Positions 52,985 to 60,647 of a DNA stretch of 64,000 nucleotides are shown piece by piece; the stretch's first letter is position 1, and each line of letters starts with the position of its first letter. Below the pieces are notes generated by a model. That model was not told where the DNA came from. It made no database searches and saw nothing but the letters and a program-made list of their open reading frames with translations. The stretch covers positions 1 to 64,000 of the forward strand of contig DATGMP010000112.1 in assembly GCA_035293565.1 (NCBI GenBank), in the 5' to 3' direction. Source of the stretch: DATGMP01 sp035293565. GTDB taxonomy: Bacteria; Pseudomonadota; Alphaproteobacteria; BOG-932; Roseiterribacteraceae. Position numbers and translations under genes: made by a program.

Positions 52985-53629
52985 TTGGGCGTCGAGGTCA
53001 AAATTTGCGGCCTTCGCACGCCGGAATCGGTGCGCGTCGCGGTTGATGGCGGCGCGCGGGCGATCGGCTTCGTCTTCTATCCCCCCTCCCCGCGGGCGCT
53101 TGGACCGGAGGCCGCGGCGCAGCTCGCCCGGCTGCTGCCGACCTCCACCCGCGCGGTCGGGCTCTTCGTCGATCCCAGCGATGACGAGATCGAGCCGGTG
53201 ATCGCCCGCGTGCCGCTCGACATGCTCCAGCTCCACGGGAATGAGCCGCCCCGCCGGGTGGCGGAGATCCGATCGCGCTTCAACATTCCCGTCATGAAGG
53301 CGATCCGCGTGGCCACGGCCGCGGATCTGGCGCCGCTCGGGGACTATGAATCGACGGCCGACTGGATTCTATTCGACGCCAAGCCGCCGGCGAAGGTCGC
53401 GACATTGCCCGGCGGTACCGGCATCGCATTCGATTGGCGGCTCGTGAAGGGAATCACGCTCGCCAAGCCCTGGATGCTGGCGGGCGGCCTGACGCCCGAG
53501 AACCTGGCCGAGGCCGTGGTTGAAAGCGGCGCGCGGCGGGTCGACGTCTCATCGGGAGTCGAGGAACGGCCTGGGGTCAAGAGCCTGGAGCGCATCCGGG
53601 CATTCCTAGCCCTCGCGGCGGGTCTCTGA
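52985..53629 (+). CDS. trpF: phosphoribosylanthranilate isomerase
   Basis: 214-residue TIM barrel for the third step of tryptophan synthesis (PRA to CdRP). The catalytic Cys is in VKICGLRTPESV, with AIGFVFYPPSPRAL, LQLHGNE and the Asp-containing DWILFDAK, and the phosphate motif VDVSSGVEERPGVKS at the end. The start is probably TTG at 52985, 2 bp after pyrF, as the next possible starts would cut into the first strand. trpB follows 54 bp later. Confidence 0.95.
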   Translation: MGVEVKICGLRTPESVRVAVDGGARAIGFVFYPPSPRALGPEAAAQLARLLPTSTRAVGLFVDPSDDEIEPVIARVPLDMLQLHGNEPPRRVAEIRSRFNIPVMKAIRVATAADLAPLGDYESTADWILFDAKPPAKVATLPGGTGIAFDWRLVKGITLAKPWMLAGGLTPENLAEAVVESGARRVDVSSGVEERPGVKSLERIRAFLALAAGL

Positions 53630-53683
53630 TTTGACATAAGTCCGTCACATGCCGAGAGTGCGCCCGCTCCGGAGCCTGAGTTC

Positions 53684-54898
53684 ATGATCGCGAAGCCCAA
53701 CACCTATCGCGCCGGTCCCGACGAGGACGGCTTCTTCGGCCTCTATGGCGGCCGCTATGTCGCCGAGACGCTGATGCCGCTGATCCTCGCGGTCGAGCGC
53801 GCCTATAAGGAAGCCAAGGCCGACCCGGCCTTCCAGGCCGAGCTCGAGGACTATCTGCGCGACTATGTCGGCCGTCCGAGCCCGCTCTATTTCGCCGAGC
53901 CGCTGACCCGGCATCTCGGCGGGGCCAAAATCTACTTCAAGCGCGACGAGCTCAACCATACGGGCGCGCACAAGATCAACAACTGCCTTGGACAGGCGCT
54001 GCTCGCCAAGCGCATGGGCAAGACCCGGATCATCGCCGAAACCGGCGCCGGTCAGCATGGCGTGGCGACCGCCACCGTGGCCGCCCGCTTCGGCATGTCC
54101 TGCACGGTCTATATGGGCGAGGTCGATATTGCCCGTCAGAAGCCGAACGTCTTCCGCATGAAGCTTCTGGGCGCAGAGGTCCGGCCGGTTTCTTCGGGCT
54201 CGCGCACTCTCAAGGACGCGATGAACGAGGCCCTGCGGGCATGGGTGTCCGACGTCGAGGACACATTCTATGTCATCGGCACTGTCGCCGGGCCGCACCC
54301 CTACCCGGCCATGGTGCGCGACTTCCAGTCGGTGATCGGGCGCGAGGCCCGCGAGCAGCTGATGGAGCGCGAAGGCAGGCTGCCCGACACGCTGGTGGCG
54401 GCGATCGGCGGCGGATCGAACGCGATGGGGCTCTTCCATCCGTTTCTCGACGAGCCGTCGGTGAAAATGATCGGGGTCGAGGCCGGCGGCGAAGGCATCG
54501 CCAGCGGCAAGCATGCCGCCTCGATCCTGGGCGGGCGGCCGGGTGTGCTCCATGGCAACCGGACCTATCTGTTGCAGGACGATGACGGCCAGATCCTGGA
54601 GGCCCATTCGATCTCGGCAGGTCTCGACTATCCGGGCATCGGGCCGGAACATGCGTGGCTCGCCGACCAAAAGCGGGTCGAGTTCGTGAGCGTGACCGAC
54701 CAGGAGGCGCTCGATGCGTTCCAGCTCTGCACCAGGCTTGAGGGAATCATACCGGCGCTGGAGCCTTCGCACGCATTGGCGCATGTGACGAAGATCGCCG
54801 GCCTGCTGCCCAAGGATCATCTGCTGCTCATGAATCTCTGCGGCCGGGGTGACAAGGACATATTCGCCGTCGCCGAGCGGTTGGGGGTGTCGCTATGA
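53684..54898 (+). CDS. trpB: tryptophan synthase beta chain
   Basis: 404 residues. PLP enzyme joining indole and serine to tryptophan. PLP Lys97 is in ELNHTGAHKINN, the catalytic Glu in ETGAGQHG, and the PLP phosphate loop GGGSNAMGLF. The C-terminal NLCGRGDKDIF motif is present. The gene lies in trpF-trpB-trpA order and its stop overlaps the trpA start by 4 bp, consistent with co-assembly of the alpha-beta complex. Confidence 0.97.
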   Translation: MIAKPNTYRAGPDEDGFFGLYGGRYVAETLMPLILAVERAYKEAKADPAFQAELEDYLRDYVGRPSPLYFAEPLTRHLGGAKIYFKRDELNHTGAHKINNCLGQALLAKRMGKTRIIAETGAGQHGVATATVAARFGMSCTVYMGEVDIARQKPNVFRMKLLGAEVRPVSSGSRTLKDAMNEALRAWVSDVEDTFYVIGTVAGPHPYPAMVRDFQSVIGREAREQLMEREGRLPDTLVAAIGGGSNAMGLFHPFLDEPSVKMIGVEAGGEGIASGKHAASILGGRPGVLHGNRTYLLQDDDGQILEAHSISAGLDYPGIGPEHAWLADQKRVEFVSVTDQEALDAFQLCTRLEGIIPALEPSHALAHVTKIAGLLPKDHLLLMNLCGRGDKDIFAVAERLGVSL

Positions 54899-55758
54899 GC
54901 GCCGTCAAGGCCGCGATTCGCCAGCAGCCCGCCGAGGGCCGCATCGGCCGCCGCTTTGCCGAGCTGAAAGCCCAAGGCCGCGCCGGCTTCGTCGCCTTCG
55001 TCACCGGCGGCGATCCCGATCTCCAGACCTCGGCGCGAATCCTGGCCGGCCTTCCGGCCGCCGGAGTCGACATTATCGAGCTCGGCATGCCGTTCAGCGA
55101 TCCCATGGCGGACGGGCCATCCATCCAGGCGGCCGGATACCGCGCGCTCAAGGCGGGAACCACGCTGAAGCGCGTCATCGAGCTCGCTGCCGGCTTCCGG
55201 CGCCGCGATCCGGACACGCCCCTGGTGCTGATGGGCTACTACAACCCGATCTACAGCCATGGCGTGGAGCGCTTCGCCCGGGACGCGGTGACGGCCGGAG
55301 TCGACGGCGTGATCGTGGTTGACCTACCGCCCGAGGTCGATGCCGAGCTGCGCGGCCCCGCCGCCGCAGCCGGGCTGGATGTGATCCGGCTGGCGACGCC
55401 GACGACCGACGCCGAACGGCTGCCTCGCGTGCTCGAAGGAGCCAGCGGTTTCCTTTATTACGTCTCGGTCACTGGCGTGACCGGCACAAAGCAGGCCGCC
55501 ACCGAGGCCGTGGCGGCGGCAGTGGCGCGGCTCAAGGGCGCGACCCGTCTGCCGATCGCCGTCGGCTTCGGCATTCGTGATCCCGCTGCGGCCGCGGCGG
55601 TCGCGCGTTCGGCCGACGCCGCCGTCGTCGGTTCGGCCATCGTCGACCACGTGGCGAAAGGGTTAGGGCAAGACGGGCTTGCAAAACCCGGCCTGGTCGA
55701 CGATGTGCTTTCCTTCGTCGGCAGCCTTTCCGCCGCCGTCCGCACCGCGAGACGCTGA
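54895..55758 (+). CDS. trpA: tryptophan synthase alpha chain
   Basis: 287-residue TIM barrel cleaving indole-3-glycerol phosphate to indole. The catalytic Glu is in IIELGMPFSDPMADGPSIQ and the catalytic Asp in VIVVDLPPEV; the phosphate site is YYVSVTGVTG and GFGIRDP. An N-terminal extension of about 20 residues precedes RRFAELKAQGRAGFVAF. ATG within the trpB stop (ATGA). Confidence 0.96.
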   Translation: MSAVKAAIRQQPAEGRIGRRFAELKAQGRAGFVAFVTGGDPDLQTSARILAGLPAAGVDIIELGMPFSDPMADGPSIQAAGYRALKAGTTLKRVIELAAGFRRRDPDTPLVLMGYYNPIYSHGVERFARDAVTAGVDGVIVVDLPPEVDAELRGPAAAAGLDVIRLATPTTDAERLPRVLEGASGFLYYVSVTGVTGTKQAATEAVAAAVARLKGATRLPIAVGFGIRDPAAAAAVARSADAAVVGSAIVDHVAKGLGQDGLAKPGLVDDVLSFVGSLSAAVRTARR

Positions 55759-55791
55759 GCGCGGCGGCGCCATAGAGGGACCAAGCAGGCA

Positions 55792-56724
55792 ATGAACTGG
55801 CTCACCAATTTCGTGCGGCCCAAGATCCGGGCGCTTTCCGCGCGGCGCGAGCCCCCGGACAATCTCTGGTTCAAATGTCCGAATTGCGGCGCGATGCTAT
55901 TCCATCGCGACCTGCAGCAGAACCTGCATGTCTGCCCGCAATGCAACTTCCATATGAAGATCGGCGCTAAGGAGCGACTGCAACTCCTGTTCGACGACGG
56001 GAAGTTTCAGCTGATCGAGCTGCCAAAGACTCAGCCCGACCCGCTCAAATTCCGCGACCAGAAGCGCTTCAGCGATCGGCTGAAGGAGGCGCAAGCCCGA
56101 ACCGGCAACCACGATGCGATCCTGGTCGCTCATGGCGAGATCGGCGGCATTCCAACGGTCGTCGCGGCGCTCGATTTCAGCTTTATCGGCGGCTCGATGG
56201 GCGTCGCGGTCGGTGAGGGCATCGTCGCCGCTGCCCGGCTCGCGGTCCTGCAGAATGCGGCGCTGATCGCCGTAACCGCCTCCGGCGGCGCGCGGATGCA
56301 GGAGGGAATGCTCTCCTTGATGCAGATGCCGCGCACGGTGATCGCGGTCGAGCAAGTGAAGGAGGCCGGCCTTCCCTACCTCGTGCTACTCACAGACCCG
56401 ACGACAGGCGGCGTGTGCGCATCCTTCGCGATGCTCGGCGACGTCCATATCGCCGAGCCTGGGGCCGAGATCCGTTTCGCCGGCGCACGGGTGATCGAGG
56501 AGACGATCCGCGAGACCATGCCCGAAGGCTTTCCGAGGGCGGAATGGCTGCTGAAGCACGGCATGGTCGACATGGTGGTCTCGCGTCGCGACCTGCACGA
56601 CACGCTGGCCCGCCTGCTGCAGCTTCTGCGGCGTCCGACGCCCGCCGCCGAGGTGGTGGTGATTCCGCCGGGCGGCGACGCGAAGCGCGCCCGCAGCGCC
56701 GCGCGCGACGTGCCGGCCGACTGA
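55792..56724 (+). CDS. accD: acetyl-CoA carboxylase carboxyltransferase subunit beta
   Basis: 310 residues. The zinc ribbon has Cys29, 32, 48 and 51 (CPNCG, CPQCN) and is followed by the crotonase-like carboxyltransferase core: GGSMGVAVGEGIVAAARLA, TASGGARMQEGMLSLMQM, PTTGGVCASFAMLGDVHIAEPGA (in part) and GFPRAEWLLKHGMVDMVV. With AccA it moves the carboxyl from biotin to acetyl-CoA to make malonyl-CoA. Conserved after trpA and before folC in alphaproteobacteria. Confidence 0.97.
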   Translation: MNWLTNFVRPKIRALSARREPPDNLWFKCPNCGAMLFHRDLQQNLHVCPQCNFHMKIGAKERLQLLFDDGKFQLIELPKTQPDPLKFRDQKRFSDRLKEAQARTGNHDAILVAHGEIGGIPTVVAALDFSFIGGSMGVAVGEGIVAAARLAVLQNAALIAVTASGGARMQEGMLSLMQMPRTVIAVEQVKEAGLPYLVLLTDPTTGGVCASFAMLGDVHIAEPGAEIRFAGARVIEETIRETMPEGFPRAEWLLKHGMVDMVVSRRDLHDTLARLLQLLRRPTPAAEVVVIPPGGDAKRARSAARDVPAD

Positions 56725-56743
56725 GGTTCCGGTCCGAGGCGCC

Positions 56744-58054
56744 ATGCTCAACATGACCGCCGCCGCCAATCCGGCGCTCGATGCGGCGCTTGCAAAGCTT
56801 GGCCGATTCCATCCGACCGCAATCGACCTCTCCCTCGGCCGCATCGAGCAGCGCCTCGCGGCCCTTGGCCATCCGGAGCGGAAGCTGCCGCCGATCTTCC
56901 ATGTCGCCGGCACCAACGGGAAGGGCTCGACGATCGCCTTCCTGCGTGCTTTTCTCGAAGCGGCCGGCTATCGCTGCCACGCCTATACCTCGCCGCATCT
57001 CGTTCGCTTCAACGAGCGGATCCGCGTCGCCGGCCGCCTGATCGAGGACGATGCGCTGCTGCAGCTGATCGAGGAGGTCGAGTCGGTCGGCCGCGAACGA
57101 CCGATCACGACATTCGAGATCACGACCGCGATCGCCCTCCTCGCCTTCTCGCGAACACCGGCCGACGCGACGCTGATCGAAGTCGGGCTGGGCGGCCGCT
57201 ACGACGCAACCAACGTCTTCGAGCGGCCCCACGCGGTCGCGGTGACGCGCGTATCCTTCGATCACCGACAATTCCTCGGCAACACGCTCTCGGCGATCGC
57301 CGCCGAGAAGGCCGGCATCTTCAAGCCGGGTGTGCCGGCGATCATCGCGGACCAGCCTTCGGAAGAGGTGCGCGAATTGCTGATCGCCGAGGGCGTCTTC
57401 GCCGGCGCGCCCTTGATTCTCCACGGCCAATCCTGGTCTGTGACACCGACCGAGTCGGGCTTCCACTACCGGGGACCGGCTCGCGCGCTCGACCTGCCTA
57501 GTCCCGCTCTCGTCGGCTTGCACCAATATATGAACGCCGGCACCGCGCTCACGATGCTCGATGCGGCGGGCGGCTTCGCGGTTTCGGATGAAGCCGTGCG
57601 CCGCGGGTTGTCCGCAGTCGAATGGCCTGGAAGGCTGCAGCGTCTGACCGGAGGTCCGCTCGTCGAGTCGCTGCCGACCGGAATCGAGCTATGGCTCGAC
57701 GGCGCGCACAATGATTCCGGCGGGGAGGTTGTGGCCGATCAGGCCGGCCAATGGCGCGACCGGCCGCTCGATCTCGTGATCGGCATCCTCGCCTCCAAGG
57801 AGCCGCGTGAGATATTGGCCCCTCTGGCGCCGTTCGTGGGGCGACTGAAGGCCGTCGCCATCCCGACCGAATCTCCAGCTATGTCGCCCGAGGAGATCGC
57901 CGAGGCGGCCCGGGCCGTGGGAATCCGCGACGCCGAGACGGCGGAATCGGTCGCGGAAGCCGTGGCGGCGCTCGCTCACGCGGGCGGCCCGCGTCGCATT
58001 CTGATCATGGGATCGCTATACTTAGCCGGCGCGATATTGGCCGAAAATGGCTAA
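56744..58054 (+). CDS. folC: bifunctional folylpolyglutamate / dihydrofolate synthase
   Basis: 436 residues of the Mur ligase-like fold. P-loop FHVAGTNGKGSTIAFLRAFL, the folate-loop YTSPHLVRFNERIRV, IEVGLGGRYDATNVF, FDHRQFLGNTLSAIAAEKAG with the Mg ligand, and the C-terminal WLDGAHNDSGGEV. It adds glutamate to dihydropteroate and then folylpolyglutamates. Starts 19 bp after accD; likely same transcript. Confidence 0.95.
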   Translation: MLNMTAAANPALDAALAKLGRFHPTAIDLSLGRIEQRLAALGHPERKLPPIFHVAGTNGKGSTIAFLRAFLEAAGYRCHAYTSPHLVRFNERIRVAGRLIEDDALLQLIEEVESVGRERPITTFEITTAIALLAFSRTPADATLIEVGLGGRYDATNVFERPHAVAVTRVSFDHRQFLGNTLSAIAAEKAGIFKPGVPAIIADQPSEEVRELLIAEGVFAGAPLILHGQSWSVTPTESGFHYRGPARALDLPSPALVGLHQYMNAGTALTMLDAAGGFAVSDEAVRRGLSAVEWPGRLQRLTGGPLVESLPTGIELWLDGAHNDSGGEVVADQAGQWRDRPLDLVIGILASKEPREILAPLAPFVGRLKAVAIPTESPAMSPEEIAEAARAVGIRDAETAESVAEAVAALAHAGGPRRILIMGSLYLAGAILAENG

Positions 58055-58118
58055 CCCGCCCGGGAAATGCCATCATTGACGCCTTGAATGGACGGAAAGG
58101 GAGCCGAATGGTGCGGCG

Positions 58119-58820
58119 ATGACGAAGCAGACGATCGCCCTGGTCGACGACGACCGGAATATCCTGACATCCGTCGCCATGGCGCTGGAGGCCGAAGGCT
58201 TCGAAGTCAGGACCTACGCGGACGGCGAGGAGGCGCTCAGGGGCCTGACCAGCCGACCGCCCTCGCTCGCGGTGCTCGATATCAAAATGCCCCGCATGGA
58301 CGGCATGGAGCTCCTGTCCCGGGTGCGCCAAAGCTCGTCGATTCCCGTGATCTTCCTGACTTCGAAGGATGATGAGCTGGACGAGTTGCTGGGCTTGCGC
58401 ATGGGCGCCGACGATTACATCACGAAGCCCTTTTCGCAGCGCTTGCTGATCGAGCGCATCCGGGCGCTGCTGCGGCGCGAGCAGCACCGTCAGGGCACTA
58501 TCGGCAGCGAGCCGGGCTCCGTTCTGGATCGCGGCGACCTCATGCTGGACGGCAGCAAGCATCTGTGCACCTGGAAGGGCAAGCCGGTACCGCTGACGGT
58601 GACCGAATTTCTGTTGATCAAGGCGCTGGCCCAGCGGCCGGGGCATGTAAAGAGCCGCAACCAGCTGATCGACGCGGCCTATGGCGAGCACATCTATGTC
58701 GACGACCGGACGATCGACAGCCATGTCAAGCGCGTGCGGCGCAAATTCAAGGAAGTGGACGACGGCTTCAACCAGATCGAGACGCTGTACGGGGCGGGAT
58801 ACCGCTACAAGGAGAGCTAG
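58119..58820 (+). CDS. chvI: response regulator ChvI
   Basis: 233 residues. The receiver has the pocket LVDDD, phosphoacceptor Asp54 in AVLDIKMPRMDGMELL, Thr in VIFLTSKDDE and Lys in YITKPFSQRLL. The OmpR-type winged helix has LTVTEFLLIKALAQRPGHVK and DSHVKRVRRKFKE. The closeness to ChvI, together with the following kinase, supports the name. In rhizobia and Agrobacterium ChvI controls exopolysaccharide, motility and acid or cell-wall stress genes. Starts 64 bp after folC. Confidence 0.92.
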   Translation: MTKQTIALVDDDRNILTSVAMALEAEGFEVRTYADGEEALRGLTSRPPSLAVLDIKMPRMDGMELLSRVRQSSSIPVIFLTSKDDELDELLGLRMGADDYITKPFSQRLLIERIRALLRREQHRQGTIGSEPGSVLDRGDLMLDGSKHLCTWKGKPVPLTVTEFLLIKALAQRPGHVKSRNQLIDAAYGEHIYVDDRTIDSHVKRVRRKFKEVDDGFNQIETLYGAGYRYKES

Positions 58821-58844
58821 GCCGGCGAACGCCGGGAGGCCGAT

Positions 58845-60524
58845 TTGACGCTGATTGCGACTGGGCGCACACCCAGGAACGATAGGGCGGCGCGGCCGAT
58901 ACTGTCCTCGGAGCGCGCCAAACAATTGGTCCGCGCCTCGCCGCTGACGCTCCGGATTCTCGCGGTCAACGTGCTCCCGCTGGCGATCCTTGCGGGCGGC
59001 CTCCTTTATCTTGGCCGCTATCAGGACAATCTCATCCAGTCGCATCTGGACGCGCTCAAGGCCGATGCGCGGCTGGTCGCCGGCATGGTGGCCGAGATGG
59101 GCGTCATCAGCGACAGCAATCAGCTCTACGCGCTGTCGCCTGGCCGTTCGCGCAGCGTAATCCGTCGGTGGGTTGACGCCACACAAGTCCGTACCCGGCT
59201 TTTCGATCCCGAGGGAAATCTGGTCGCCGACAGCCAACGTCTGATCGGGGTCAATGGCACCGTGATCGACGTCAGGGAGCTGCCCCCGCCGGACGGCTTT
59301 CGGACCAAGCTCGATCGGCTGGTCGATCAAGCGGCGCGCCGGCTCGACACCTGGCCCGGAAGAGAGAAGCTGCCGATCTATCAAGGTGACGATCAGGTCG
59401 CGGCGCCCGCTGCCAACCCGGATGTCGGCAAGGCGCTGCTGGGCGATGTCAGCGGGCGGGTTTGGCTCGACGCCGACGGCCATCTCAAGCTGACGGCAGC
59501 GGCGCCGGTGCAACACTTCAAGCTCGTTCTGGGCGCCGTGCTGCTCAATCGCGACGGCCGACCGATCGAGGATGCGATCCGGTCCACCCGCTTCGACATC
59601 TTCAAGATTTTCGGCGCGGCGCTTGGCATCACCGTGCTCTTGTCGCTCTACCTCGCCGGCGCGATCGGACGGCCGCTCCGCAGGCTCGCCCAGGCCGCCG
59701 AGCGCCTGAGGCTCGGCACCGGCGGCGTCGAGGACATTCCGGACTTCACCGCGCGCCGCGACGAAATCGGCGAGCTGTCGCTGGCGCTGCGGGAAATGAC
59801 AGCGGCGCTTCGCGACCGCATGGACGCGATCGAACGCTTCGCCGCCGACGTGGCGCATGAGCTCAAGAACCCGCTTTCGTCGCTCGCCAGCGCGGTCGAG
59901 ACCGTGGGGCGCGTGAACGATCCGGAGCAGCTGCGCCGGCTGCTGAACATCATTCGCGACGATGTTCAGCGTCTGGACCGGCTTATCAGCGACATCTCGA
60001 ACGCCTCGCGGCTGGACGCCGAGCTTTCGCGCGCCGAGGCGCAGCCCGTCGATGTCGAGACCCTGCTCGCGACGCTCGCCGACATCCACCGCACGACGAA
60101 CGAGAATCGGCAAGGGCGCGAACCGACGGTCGATATCAGGCTCCAGGCCCCCAAGGGACTCGTCGTCCGCGGCATCGAGAGCCGGCTCGGCCAGGTTTTC
60201 CAGAATCTGATCTCGAATGCCGTCTCCTTCTCACCGCCCGGCGGCACCGTCCGGGTCGCAGCCTCGCGCCAAGGTGGGGTCGTGACGGTGCTGGTCGAGG
60301 ATGATGGCCCCGGCATCCCGCCAGGAAAGCTCGAGGCGATTTTCGGCCGCTTCTACAGCGAACGCCCATCCGGCGAGCAGTTTGGCACCCATTCGGGGCT
60401 GGGCCTCTCGATCGCCAAGCAGATCGTCGAGGCGCTCGGCGGCCGGATCCGTGCCGAAAATCGAACCGACGAGACCGGCACGCTCCTCGGCGCCCGCTTT
60501 ATCGTGCAGCTGCCGGCCGCTTGA
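58845..60524 (+). CDS. chvG: stimulus-sensing histidine kinase ChvG
   Basis: 559 residues. TM1 is at about 36-57 (LRILAVNVLPLAILAGGLLY), a periplasmic stimulus-sensing domain spans about 60-250 with the motif RTRLFDPEGNLVADSQRL, and TM2 is at about 251-273. HAMP follows, then HisKA with His338 in AADVAHELKNPLSSLASAVE, and HATPase_c with NLISNAVSFSPPGG, VEDDGPGIPPGKLEAIFGRF and GLGLSIAKQIVEALGG. A TTG start at 58845 is used; GGGAGGCCG precedes it. Forms an operon with chvI. In Rhizobiales it responds to low pH and envelope stress through the periplasmic repressor ExoR; no exoR is seen here. Confidence 0.93.
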   Translation: MTLIATGRTPRNDRAARPILSSERAKQLVRASPLTLRILAVNVLPLAILAGGLLYLGRYQDNLIQSHLDALKADARLVAGMVAEMGVISDSNQLYALSPGRSRSVIRRWVDATQVRTRLFDPEGNLVADSQRLIGVNGTVIDVRELPPPDGFRTKLDRLVDQAARRLDTWPGREKLPIYQGDDQVAAPAANPDVGKALLGDVSGRVWLDADGHLKLTAAAPVQHFKLVLGAVLLNRDGRPIEDAIRSTRFDIFKIFGAALGITVLLSLYLAGAIGRPLRRLAQAAERLRLGTGGVEDIPDFTARRDEIGELSLALREMTAALRDRMDAIERFAADVAHELKNPLSSLASAVETVGRVNDPEQLRRLLNIIRDDVQRLDRLISDISNASRLDAELSRAEAQPVDVETLLATLADIHRTTNENRQGREPTVDIRLQAPKGLVVRGIESRLGQVFQNLISNAVSFSPPGGTVRVAASRQGGVVTVLVEDDGPGIPPGKLEAIFGRFYSERPSGEQFGTHSGLGLSIAKQIVEALGGRIRAENRTDETGTLLGARFIVQLPAA

Positions 60525-60647
60525 GCCTCGCCCCTGTTGTCTTGCGCAAGAGGTTGCGCCGGATCGAGGTAAGGTTAACGATGTGGGCCGATCGGCGGGA
60601 TGCGCGCAAAGCGCAATACCCGGACGACCAAAAAGGGAGGGGAGACA

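Noticed and set aside
58005..60113. 702-codon open frame antisense to folC end, chvI and chvG
   Set aside because: Spans three unambiguous genes on the other strand; composition is Arg/Gln/Ala-rich shadow sequence.
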